The notes under the pieces were generated by a model, which saw only the letters and a program-made list of their open reading frames with translations, did no database searches and was not told where the DNA came from. The translations under genes and the position numbers were made by a program. A stretch of 64,000 nucleotides of DNA from Sinohyriopsis cumingii (taxonomy: Eukaryota > Mollusca > Bivalvia > Unionida > Unionidae), in contig CM068824.1 in the NCBI GenBank assembly GCA_028554795.2, positions 163,736,130 to 163,800,129 on the forward strand. The letters run 5' to 3'. Below, piece after piece: positions 37,380-47,955 of this stretch (within the stretch, counting starts at the first letter, position 1; every line of letters begins with the position of its first letter).

Positions 37380-39615
37380 TGTTGGACATTACAGTTCTTT
37401 GTGAGGTTGGATGTTACAGTTCTTTGTAAGTTTTGACATTAAGTTCTTTGTAAGTTTGGGGGGGGGGGCCCGAGTGGCCGAGTGGTCTAAAGCGCTCTCC
37501 TTTACGGATCACTGCCATCTCACCTCTGTCTGCGTAGGTTCGAGTCTCGGATTCGGCTAATGTGGGTATGTGAGAAAGCTTGCCAGTAGCTTCTCGTGGG
37601 TCGGTGGTTCTTTCCGGGGTTTTCCCGGGTTCTTCCTCCACCATTAATACTGGCCGCCATGTATAGCCTATCGTGTGCTGAAAAATGGCGTTAAACCCTA
37701 CAGCAACAACTTTGTAAGTTAGGACATAATAGTTCTTTGCAAGTTTGGACATTACAGTTCTTTGTAAGTTAGGACATTACAGTTCTTTGTAAGTTTGGAC
37801 ATTACAGTTCTTTGTAAGTTAGGACATTACAGTTCTTTGTAAGTTTGGACATTACAGTTCTTTGTAAGTTTGGACATCATAGTTCTTTGTAAGTTTGGAC
37901 ATTATAGTTCTTTGTAAGTTTGGACATTACAGTTCTTTGTAAGTTTGGACATTACAGTTCTTTGTAAGTTTGGACATTATAGTTCTTTGTTAGTTTGGAC
38001 ATTACAGTTCTTTGTAAGTTAGGACATCATAGTTCTTTGTAAGTTTGGACATTACAGTTTTTTTTAAGTTTGGACATTACAGTTCTTTGTAAGTTTGGAC
38101 ATTATAGTTCTTTGTAAGTTAGGACATTACAGTTCCTTGCAAGTTTGGACATTATAGTTTTTTGTAAGTTTGTCATTATAGTTCTTTGTAAGTTAGGATA
38201 TTACAGTTCTTTGTAAGTTTGGACATTACAGTTCTTTGTAAGTTAGGACATCATAGTTCTTTGCAAGTTTGGACATCATAGTTCTTTATAAGTTTGGACA
38301 TTACAGTTCTTTGTAAGTTTGGACATTACAGTTCTTTGTAAGTTTGGACATTACAGTTCTTTGTAAGTTTGGACATCATAGTTCTTTGCAAGTTTGGACA
38401 TCATAGTTCTTTGTAAGTTTGGACATCATAGTTCTTTGCAAGTTTGGACATCATAGTTCTTTGTAAGTTTGGACATTATAGTTCTCTGTAAGTTTGGACA
38501 TTACAGTTTTTGTAAGTTTGGACATTACAGTTCTTTGTAAGTTTGGACATCATAGTTCTTTGCAAGTTTGGACATCATAGTTCTTTGTAAGTTTGGACAT
38601 TACAGTTCTTTTTAAGTTTGGACATTACAGTTCTTTGTAAGTTTGGACATTACAGATCTTTGTAATTGACATTATAGTTCTTTGTAAGTTTGGACATTAT
38701 AGTTCTTTGTAAGTTTGGACATTATAGTTCTTTGTTAGTTTGGACATTACAGTTCTTTGTAAGTTTTGACATTACAGTTCTTTGTAAGTTTTGACATTAC
38801 AGTTCTTTGTAAGTTTTGACATTACAGTTCTTTGTAAGTTTGGACATTACAGTTCTTTGTTAGTTTGGACATTACAGTTCTTTGTAAGTTTTGACATTAC
38901 AGTTCTTTGTAAGTTTGGACATTACAGTTCTTTGTTAGTTTGGACATTACAGTTCTTTGTAAGTTTTGACATTACAGTTCTTTGTAAGTTTGGACATTAC
39001 AGTTCTTTGTTAGTTTGGACATTACAGTTCTTTGTAAGTTTGGACATTAGAGTTCTTTGTTAGTTTGGACATTACAGTTCTTTGTAAGTTTGAACATTAC
39101 AGTTCTTTGTTAGTTTGGACATTACAGTTCTTTGTAAGTTTTGACATTACAGTTCTTTGTAAGTTTTGACATTACAGTTCTTTATAAGTTTGGACATTAT
39201 AGTTCTCTGTAAGTTTGGACATTACAGTTCTTTGTAAGTTTTGACGTTACAGTTCTTTGTAAGTTTGAACATTACAGTTCTTTGTAAGTTTGAACATTAC
39301 AGTTCTTTGTAAGTTTGGACATTATAGTTCTTTGTTAGTTTGGACATTACAGTTCTTTGTAAGTTTTGACATTACAGTTCTATGTAAGTTTGGACATTAT
39401 AGTTCTTTGTAAGTTAGGACATTACAGTTCTTTGTAAGTTTGGACATTACAGTTCTTTGTAAGTTTGGACATTACAGTTCTTTGTAAGTTTGGACATTAC
39501 AGTTCTTTGTAAGTTTGGACATTACAGTTCTTTGTAAGTTTGGACATTATAGTTCTTTGTAAGTTTGGACATTACAGTTCTTTGTAAATATGGACATTAT
39601 AGTTCTTTGTAAATG
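37380..39615. repeat. Large minisatellite, 25-bp unit, split by a SINE
   Basis: About 80 copies of ACATTACAGTTCTTTGTAAG TTTGG. Variants GACATCATAG, TTAGGAC and TTTTGAC recur in blocks. The unit contains GTAAGT on the coding strand of the kinesin gene, the core of a 5' splice site. The right part around 38780-39170 is organised as a 75-bp trimer that is open in frame. Confidence 0.95.
37457..37710 (+). mobile_element. tRNA-derived SINE, family B, copy 2
   Basis: Starts with CCGAGTGGCCGAGTGGTCTA after a G-run, followed by the B-box-like AGGTTCGAGTCTC. It ends with GGCGTTAAACCCTACAGCAA. Flanking duplications CTTTGTAAGTT (37446-37456 and 37710-37720) are part of the 25-bp unit, so it inserted into a pre-existing array. 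Confidence 0.93.
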
Positions 39616-39636
39616 CAGCAAGTCATAGACATTGTG

Positions 39637-39953
39637 TGTGTATGTGTAATTTTGATTTTTAACATAGCTTTAAGACAAATTCAGTCATATCACTAGGATT
39701 TCTGCAGAGTGACAGTTTATAGTAATGTCTAGCACTGCGGCATCATGCCACAGACATGTAGCATGATGTCCCACCCAGTCACATTATCCTGATACCAGGC
39801 AGACCAGTCCTAACACTAACCTCTTAATGCTGAGCGCCAAATGAGGCAGCTGTTAGTACCATTTTTGTAAATCTTTGGTATGAATCAGCTGGGGATCAAA
39901 CCTATGACCTCCTGCATCCAAGTTGGACGCTCTAACCACTAGGCCACCAGAGC
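39637..39953 (-). mobile_element. tRNA-derived SINE, family A, copy 2
   Basis: Reverse complement of the 20201 copy: GGCCACCAGAGCAGTCAT contains the 5' end, the B-box-like region is degraded (TTTGATCCCC), and the tail reads back into TTTGATTTTTAACAT. Flanked by 16-bp near-identical duplications AGTCATAGACATTGTG (39621) and AGTCATAGGCATTGTG (39954). It directly follows the 25-bp array. A (GACA)n/(GA)n microsatellite sits at 39990-40026. Confidence 0.88.
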
Positions 39954-40229
39954 AGTCATAGGCATTGTGTTGTGAGTGTGTATTTGTGAGAAAGAGAGAC
40001 AGACAGACAGACAGAGAGAGAGACAGAGATGAGTAATTGGCTGTTGATTTATAACATTTCAAACATTTACTATATCCAGTTTTGCAATTCACAACTTTCA
40101 CGACGATATATGTTCATGAATTTACCAAAGCAACTTAATTATCAAAAATATTGTTGACTTAAAAACCAAGACTGGTGTACAAGATAACATGCATGTAATT
40201 GGCCATTAGAAGTTAATTATGAAAGTATA

Positions 40230-41545
40230 GCTTTTAATTAAAGTACAAATGCTTGATGGCTTTGAGTTCAAGTAAAAAAGCTTAATGGCTTTTTAAAAAC
40301 CTTACAAAAGCTTAATGGCTTTTAGTTAAAGTATGAAAGATTGATGGCTTTTAGTTCAAGTACAAAAGCTTGATGGCATTTAGTTCAAGTGTAAAAGCTT
40401 GATGGCTTTAAGTTCAAGTAAAAAAAAAACTTGATGGCTTTTAGTTCAAGTACAAAAGCTTGATGGCTTTTAGTTAAGGTACAAAATCTTGATGGCTTTT
40501 AGTTCAAGTATAAAAGCTTGATGGCTTTTAGTTCAAGTACAGAAGCTTGATGGCTTTTAGTTCAAGTACAAAAGCTTAATGGCTTTTAGTTCTAGTACAG
40601 AAGCTTGATGGCTTTTAGTTCTAGTACAGAAGCTTGATGGCTTTTAGTTCAAGTATAAAATCTTGATGGCTTTTAGTTCAAGTACAGAAGCCTGATGGTT
40701 TTCAGTTCAAGTATAAAAGCTTGATGGCTTTTAGTTCAAGTATAAAAGCTTGATGGCTTTGAGTTCCATGTACAAAAGCTTGATGGCTTTTAGTTCAAGT
40801 ACAAAAGCTTGATGGTTTTTAGTTCAAGTACAAAAGCTTGATGGCTTTTAGTTCAAGTACAAAAGCTTGATGGTTTTCGGTTCAAGTACAAAAGCTTAAT
40901 GGCTTTTAGTTAAAGTACAAAAGTTTAATGGCTTTTAGTTCAAGTACAAAAGCTTGATGGTTTTCAATTCAAGTACAAAAGTTTGATGACTTTTAGTTCA
41001 AGTACAAAAGCTTAATGGCTTTTAGTTCAAGTATAAAATCTTGATGGCTTTTAGTTCATGTACAAAAGCTTGATGGTTTTCAGTTCAAGTATAAAAGCTT
41101 GATGGCTTTTAGTTAAAGTACAAAAGCTTAATGGCTTTTAGTTCTGGTACAGAAGCTTGATGGCGTTTAGTTCAAGTACAAAAGCTTGATGGCTTTTAGT
41201 TCAAGTACAAAAGCTTGATGGCTTTTAGTTCAAGTACAAAAGCTTGATGGCTTTTAGTTCAAGTACAGAAACTTGATGGTTTTTAGTTCAAGTATGGCTT
41301 TTAAAGAGTCTGATTTACAGTGGCTGGATCTCATTAGATAAATTAAGGCAGGGATAAACTATTATGCAAGTATAGCTTTTAGTTCAAATACACAAGCTTG
41401 ATGGGCTTTTGTTCAAGTACAAAAGCTTGATGGCTTTTAGTTCAAGTATGAAAGCTTGATGGCTTTTAGTTCAAGTATGGCTTTTAAAGAGTCTGATTTA
41501 CAGTGGCTGGATCTCATTAGATAAACTAAGGCAGGGATGAACTAT
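40230..41545. repeat. Large minisatellite, 29-bp unit
   Basis: About 40 copies of CTTGATGGCTTTTAGTTCAA GTACAAAAG. A ~70-bp non-unit segment (AAAGAGTCTGATTTACAGTG, GGATCTCATTAGATAAA) occurs twice, at about 41297 and 41483, showing that a block holding several units plus unique flank was duplicated at the right edge. The unit contains GGCTTTTAG on the coding strand, resembling a weak 3' splice site. Confidence 0.95.
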
Positions 41546-42214
41546 TTCCTATTTTATAGCTAGATGTTGTTTAGTGGGGTGAGGATGCATTCTACAGCAT
41601 AACAACATGTTTGAAACTTGTATAATGGCAAGGAAAGTAAACTACCTTATCCAAAGACATCTTATGATAGCTGATCCAGGTGATCCCTTGGGAATTTAGA
41701 TCACTCCCTTCTGGTTGTGAGTCAAGTGCCTAAACTACTTTGAACCTTTCTAGATTATAAAATGGCGCAGGAAGTGTGTGATTGCAATCATTTTGTTTCC
41801 AGGGAGGAGTTAGCTTTGTAACGACCTGCATATGTATGCACATGTCAACAGCTGTATATCTGTAATGTGTAGGATGCCAAGAGAAGTGGGAGTGTATACT
41901 GGATTTCAAAGAAGGAAGGGAAAGGGAGGGGAGAAGGCTTAGAATGCTTTGAAATGCACTTGATTTCAATGAATAAAATAGGGCAAATCAACCACATGTT
42001 GGCCGGATGTTTAAATCCTACAGGCTATATGTAATTATGTATATTTAGGGTATGTGTGGAAATTTCAGTTGTTTTCATTCATATTTAGCAATGATGTTTC
42101 ATCAGCTGTGGAAAAGATGTACTAATATTTGTAATTTCTCATATTGTAATAATAAAATAAAATACTATTTATTCATCAGCATGGGTTGGCTAATGTGAAA
42201 TTTCATTCTAAGTT
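41546..42214. other. Unique intron sequence
   Basis: No gene recognised; the minus-strand ORF at 41730-41969 is uninformative. Confidence 0.45.
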
Positions 42215-42428
42215 ACATACTTACTGTACTGGCTTACAAGTCAGATCCAACTGCAAACAACACTTTGCCTGATCTGCAATCAAGTGATGTGCCATTTAAT
42301 CAGAGTCTTTGTTGTTTGTTCTACTGATTACTCCTAGCATACTGCACAGACCTTGAAATGCTGGTGCATTATGCAATGGCAGATCTAGGTCTGTGCAGTT
42401 TGTAGTTGGACTTGATTTGTAAGTATGT
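42215..42428. mobile_element. Short inverted-repeat MITE, family C, copy 4 (best preserved)
   Basis: Left end ACATACTTAC.. then CAAGTCAGATCCAACTGCAA; right end TTTGTAGTTGGACTTGATTT GTAAGTATGT, which is its imperfect reverse complement. Inner text is also partly self-complementary (CCTGATCTGCAATCAAG against GCAATGGCAGATCTAGG), so the whole element could fold back. No coding capacity; family unassigned. Confidence 0.8.
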
Positions 42429-42724
42429 GCTATTTCAATAATGGATTTATTTCATTGTGGCAGATTTGAAGTGAATAATTAGTGCATAATTTACTCCTGT
42501 TTAGAAACAGGCATGTCTGATAGTACATGGCCTTCACTAACTGTCCAGTTATCCCAGAGTGCCCCATGTACATGATGTAACTATCAATCCCTTAGCTTAT
42601 TTGTTGTTGTTGGCACCATCTTTGTATACTCCAGCTGACCAGCTGCCAGATTATCAGTTGCTGTAGGTCACAGCAGACTGACCACAGACCTTCAAAGTGT
42701 AAACATATGGTGATTATATATAAA

Positions 42725-43415
42725 TACTTCTGATATTCATTTATATATTACATGTTGGATATACATGTAAGTTTTAGTAATTCATTTATATATTACATGT
42801 TAGATATACATGTATGTATTAATAATTCATTTATATATTACATGTTGGATACATGTATGTATTAATAATTCATTTATATATTACATGTTAGATATACATG
42901 TATGTATTAGTAATTCATTTATATATTACATGTTGGATATACATGTATGTATTAATAATTCATTTATATATTACCCGTTGGATATACATGTATGTATTAG
43001 TAATTCATTTATATATTACATGTTGGATATACATGTATGTATTAATAATTCATTTATATATTACATGTTGGATATACATGTATGTATTAATAATTCATTT
43101 ATATATTACCCGTTGGATATACATGTATGTATTAGTAATTCATTTATATATTACATGTTGGATATACATGTATGTATTAATAATTCATTTGTATATTACA
43201 TGTTGGATATACATGTATGTATTAATAATTCATTTATATATTACATGTTGGATATACATGTATGTATTAATAATTCATTTATTTATTACCCGTTGGATAT
43301 ACATGTATGTATTAGTAATTCATTGATATATTACCCATTGGATATACATGTATGTATTAATAATTCATTTATATATTACATGTTGGATATGCATGTATGT
43401 ATTAGTATTTAGAGG
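42725..43415. repeat. Minisatellite, 45-bp unit
   Basis: Fifteen copies of ACATGTTGGATATACATGTA TGTATTAATAATTCATTTAT ATATT. The period is a multiple of three and has no stop in two frames, giving spurious 142- and 200-residue ORFs. ACCCGTTGG variants recur every few units, indicating block duplication. Carries the palindrome TACATGTA. Confidence 0.96.
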
Positions 43416-43957
43416 TATTCAGGATCTGTATTTTCTGTTTTAGGTCTGTACCATCTTTTTTATGCCAGTTGCTATTTTTATGATTGATGATTTGCATATT
43501 TAAGATGCACCTTTGACAAATTTGTTTTTCGCTGTCATGACCAGTATTAATATTGATCTCTGCATTTATTGCACTTTCTATCACCCATGTATAATGAAGG
43601 TCAGCATAGACTAATGCTCATTCATGCATATGCACTGTAGATCTTTGCGGACTAATGCTCACCCATGCATATGCAATCTAGATCATTGTAGACTAATGCC
43701 TTATAGAGAAAGTAAAAAGTAATGTAGATTTTTTTTCTGTTTTCAGTTTTCATGTCTATAGGTTGGAATAGTTATTTGCATGTAGACAAACTTACATTAC
43801 ATTACTCATCTTTGATGGATACCATCATCCATCTTAAAGACAAGTCAAATAGTATTTAATGGTAATGTTTTAGATGTATCTTCTTAACATAGTATTTCTT
43901 AACATAATCACTATTCACACAAGAATATCTCAGTCTGAAGAATTATGTCTTTTCACA
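43416..43957. other. Intron sequence just upstream of exon c
   Basis: A ~50-bp duplication at about 43600-43700 shares AGACTAATGCTCA(T/C)(T/C)CATG and CATATGCA. The rest leads into the exon c acceptor. Confidence 0.5.
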
Positions 43958-43964
43958 GTTGCAG

Positions 43965-44103
43965 GTGGCCGAAGTCGACTCCATCTAATTGACCTTGGTA
44001 GTTCTTCGAAATCAAAGGATCCTAACAACGTCTCCTTGAGTTTGTCTGCTCTTGGAAATGTTGTTATGGCCCTCTTGAATGGACAACGGCATGTGCCTCA
44101 CAG
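43965..44103 (+). CDS. KIF26: KIF26-like kinesin, exon c (switch II and helix alpha-4)
   Basis: The acceptor is TTGCAG before 43965 (phase 1) and the donor is CACAG|GTAATT after 44103 (phase 2). It encodes GGRSRLHLIDLGSSSKSKDP, then SLSALGNVVMALLNGQRHVP and H. The SRLHLIDLG strand and switch II are recognisable, but canonical DLAGSE is replaced by DLGSSS. The alpha-4 motif SLSALGNV and the HVP(Y/H)R start of the next conserved block are intact, so microtubule binding may persist while nucleotide hydrolysis is probably impaired, as known for KIF26A-type motors. An alternative acceptor six bases upstream (TTTTCACAG, exon from 43959) would add two residues in frame; the shorter form fits the family GGRSRL junction better. 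Confidence 0.95.
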
Positions 44104-44219
44104 GTAATTTAACTTAAATAATTTTTAAAAATTAATTATGTTAATTCTTGTCATCTCATTTTTATTAGCAGATGGTGAAACTATAATGTCACTTTGAGCC
44201 AGCAACAATGTTAACAACA

Positions 44220-44560
44220 TTTTTCTTTAAGTTTTGGGAAAGTCTTTTATTGTTACTGCATAGAATGATTAACAAGTCTAGGAAAGTCTTCTACTGTTAC
44301 TGCATAGAATGATTAACAAGTCTGGGAAAGTCTTTCACTGTTACTGCATAGAATGATTAACAAGTCTGGGAAAGTCTTTTACTGTTACTGCATAGAATGA
44401 TTAACAAGTCTGGGAAAGTCTTTTACTGTTACTTCATAGAATGATTAACAAGTCTTGGAAAGTCTTCTACTGTTACTTCATAGTATTTGCTACTGTTACT
44501 TCACAGAATGCTTAACAAGTCTGGGAAAGTCTTCTGCTGTTATTTCATAGTATGTTCTAC
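44220..44560. repeat. Minisatellite, 44-bp unit, left part
   Basis: About seven copies of AAGTCTGGGAAAGTCTTTTA CTGTTACTGCATAGAATGAT TAAC, starting about 120 bp after exon c. Confidence 0.92.
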
Positions 44561-45424
44561 TGTTGATTATCAGGTTTTGGGAAAATCTTCTGCTATTACT
44601 TCAGAGCAATTTCTGTTGTTCTCAGCATTCATAACAAGTTTTGGGACTGTCTTTTAGGTCTGCCAATGGGTACCCACCCATTGATAATAACCTGGGTAAA
44701 ATGAGCCATCCGGTAACCTTTTACCATATGCAAGTTTTCAGCAGTTGCATGTGGTCCCATAAGCCCAATGGCTTGTAAAGGCAGCACTCACTTTGTTTTT
44801 CAAATTGATAATCCTTTTAATCTAGACATGAATTGAATAACTGTACTTGTTTAGTGACAAGTAGAATTATGCCTCTTCCAGTAAATGTTTGACCTTAATC
44901 CCATAGCTTCTGTTCCCTTGTGACGACCCTTTGATTGAACCACAAGTGTGATACTTGCTCCATGGAAGTAACAGGTTGGTTATTTGACTCTGCTACACAA
45001 TTGATACATGTTCAGTTGCAACCTTCAATAGATTTCAGAAACTGTATGATCAAAGTGTTACCTGCATATGAGAGTGAGGCCATGGAAGGGGAGTCGAGCA
45101 ATATTTAGCAACTGCACTACAACAGTTTCCTTGACAATAATGGAGGATTTCAGAATTTTATCAGAAAATAAGGATGAATTTTTGGACTTTATAACAGATG
45201 ACATTATCTTATTCATGTTTTATTTCTTTTATCTCTGTTTCATTACCTGTTTGTTCATTTTATTTACTTACTTTGATACAAATAAATACAAAATGAGCAG
45301 TTCAGTTATTTATACTTCAACCACCAAAAAAATACACTTTTCCTTTGAACAGGTAACCTGGTAACCAATCATTAAGATCAACAGGTACCCAGTAGATGGT
45401 AATAAAAATTTTGACAGCCATACA
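44561..45424. other. Intron sequence separating two parts of the 44-bp array
   Basis: Holds a short inverted motif (GGTAACCTTTTACC at 44711; CAGGTAACCTGGTAACC at 45350) and a 98-residue ORF at 45068-45364 without recognisable domains. It may be an insertion that split the array; no target duplication was identified. Confidence 0.4.
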
Positions 45425-45705
45425 GTCTACTACTGTTACTTCACAGAATGCAAAATTAGTTTGGGAAAGTCTTCTACTGTTACTTCACTGAATGCTTAAG
45501 TTTTGGAACTGTTGCTTTATAGAATGTTACTATACAATATTATTAACACGTTTTGGGATAGTCTTCTCTTTTTATTTGACAGCCTTTTTGACAAATCTTC
45601 TACTGTTACTAAATAGCTTGTTCTACTGTTACTTCACAGCATGCTTAAGAAGTTTTGGAACGGTCTTCTACTGTTATGTCACAACATGCTTAACAAGTGA
45701 GACAT
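45425..45705. repeat. Minisatellite, 44-bp unit, right part (degenerate)
   Basis: TCTTCTACTGTTACTTCA and AGAATGCTTAA(C)AAGT segments recur about six times, related to the array at 44220-44560 but more diverged. Confidence 0.8.
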
Positions 45706-45724
45706 ATTGTCTATAAGAACATTA

Positions 45725-46042
45725 GACTGCTCCAGTGGCCTAGTTGTTAGAGCATCCACCTAGGATGTGGAAGGTCATGGGTTCAAACCCCGGCTGAGTC
45801 ATACCAAAGACTTACAAAAATGGTACTAACAGCTGCCTCACTTGGCGCTCAGCATTAAGAGGTTAGTGTTAGAACTGGTCAGCCTGGTGTCAGAATAATG
45901 TGACTAGGTCATCATGCTACATGTCTGCGGCATGATGCCCCAGTGCTTGACATCACTATAAACTGTCACACTGCAGACATCGTAGCAGTATGACTGAACA
46001 ATTGTTAAAGCTATGTTAAAAATCCAAATCACACACACACTT
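45725..46042 (+). mobile_element. tRNA-derived SINE, family A, copy 3
   Basis: A-box-like TGGCCTAGTTGTTAGAGC, B-box-like GGGTTCAAACCCC, then the family A body (TAACAGCTGCCTCA, GCATGATGCCCCAGTGC, ACACTGCAGACATCGTAGC) and the AAATCACACACACAC tail. Flanked by TAAGAACATTA at 45714-45724 and 46043-46053, a clean 11-bp target-site duplication. Confidence 0.92.
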
Positions 46043-46053
46043 TAAGAACATTA

Positions 46054-47511
46054 TTATTGTATTATATTTGATTCATTATGGTTGAATAGACATTGCTCAA
46101 GATACAGTTCTGAATAATAAAGTCTGTTTGATAAACAGTACATGAAGACACCATTTCAAGGAGTTCTAATATTTGTTCACCAGTCAATCCCCATTAATGA
46201 GATAATTGTCTCTCTCTACTAGCTAAACATTCTACAAGGTTTTTAAAGTAAGATGTTTGCAATTTAAGCCACATTGATCCAGAGTTGACAAAATGTCAAT
46301 AAGGAAAGACACCTTCTGAATTGCTTAGGTGCTACAGTAAAGTTTTGAAAGAACTTGTCAATGTATGAATTTTCATTATAGAATGCATTACTAGTTCTTT
46401 ATTATTCCAATAGTCATGTAAACACCTTTTCATTATGTAATCTGAGACTTTGGACAGTTTGCTGATCATACATAAAGTAATATTCACATATCTGGATCTG
46501 TCCTGTCAGACATATCTGGATCAGTCCTGTCAGAATAGTACATCTCTATTTGCATAAATTTGCAGATTCAGCCTTATCTTCACTCAGACTGTGCAAATTG
46601 ATGAAGCAAGATGAATTTTCAAATCAATATACAGTCAGAGTTTCAAGTGAACCAGCCTAACATAAATATTCCGTAATAATATAGATCATTGCATGTTTCT
46701 GGTTCTGTGCACAGTTATAATGAAATTTTGTCACTTGGTCCATTATAAATCAACCACTCATTACTACTCGACACAAATGAAGCAAAATTGGGCTGAAATT
46801 GATGTCCTATACATGTTGATCAGTTACACTGGATAATGTTCATTTTCCTTGTCAATTTCCATTTAGAAGTGTCTGCAGACAGACCAGATCACAATGGCAT
46901 AGAAAATTCTTGTAAAGGAGATGTCTAAATTTAAGAATTCCAAGGCATGTCCGATTTGAAAAGAGGACATGTCAGTATTGACAGATGGTTTGCTTGCATT
47001 TATTCTGTTATTTTTAAAAAAGGCATTTTATTGTTATTCAGGTTTGATGCCATGTATAATGATTTCAACTGAAAACAACCTTTTTCTGGTATTTGTAAAG
47101 TATCCAGCCATACACTATTCCACTTTAGCCAACTTGAGCTTCTGACTGTATATCACTGTGTTTAACAAGAAGAATTATTAACTATTTGTATACTTTTGAT
47201 ACATAAATATGCAATGTACACACATAAAGACAACATTTAGCCAAAGAAATAATCTGTTTTAGCATGGTACGCTTCAAAAGGACCTTTGAACTAACACTTC
47301 ATTAAATCAGTTAAAAGTAGAAAATAATGAATACAGAAATGTTTTAAATACAGCTAATTTTAAATATGGGAATGCAAATAAGGGAGGAGAAAGGTTCCCT
47401 GTTCAGTGGCAAACCATTGCCTATAACTGTATGGTAAAATAGATTCATAGCTACTTGGATCAAGTAAAATAATTAAATATCAATTTTCAAAGTATTATGA
47501 AATTAGTAGTA
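46054..47511. other. Unique intron sequence
   Basis: Apart from a 24-bp duplication near 46490-46540 (CATATCTGGATC(T/A)GTCCTGTC), nothing was recognised in 1.4 kb. Confidence 0.5.
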
Positions 47512-47955
47512 AGGTATGCAGTATGTTAGTGGATTAAAGTTATCACAGATATATTTTTTCCTGACATAAATATAATACAATTACAATTACAATGTATGTT
47601 AGTGGATTAAAGTTATTACAGATATATTTTTTCCTGACATAAATATAATACAGTTACAATTACAATGTATGTTAGTGGATTAAAGTTATCACAGATATAT
47701 TTTTTCCTGACATAAATATAATACAATTACAATTACAATGTATGTTGGTGGATTAAAGTTATCACAGATATATTTTTTCCTGACATAAATATAATACAAT
47801 TACAATTACAATGTATGTTAGTGGATTAAAGTTATCACAGATATATGTTTTCCTGACATAAATATATTACAATTACAATTACTATGTATGTTAGTTAATT
47901 AAAATTATCACAGATATATATTTTCCTGACATAAATATAATACAATTACAATGTA
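47512..47955. repeat. Tandem repeat, 73-bp unit
   Basis: Six copies of TGTATGTTAGTGGATTAAAG TTATCACAGATATATTTTTT CCTGACATAAATATAATACA ATTACAATTACAA; the first five are nearly identical and the last is diverged. Confidence 0.95.

Noticed and set aside
37457-37710. tRNA gene (A and B boxes present)
   Set aside because: No cloverleaf can be drawn, the body continues far beyond a tRNA length, and related copies with target-site duplications show it is a SINE. The same applies to the other five SINE copies.
42810-43412. 200-residue and 142-residue open frames in the 45-bp array
   Set aside because: The period is a multiple of three and stop-free, so the frame stays open by construction; the peptides are tandem copies with no domain, and overlapping frames are equally open.
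45068-45364. 98-residue ORF in intron 3
   Set aside because: Low-complexity hydrophobic translation of AT-rich DNA, no domain, no splice context.
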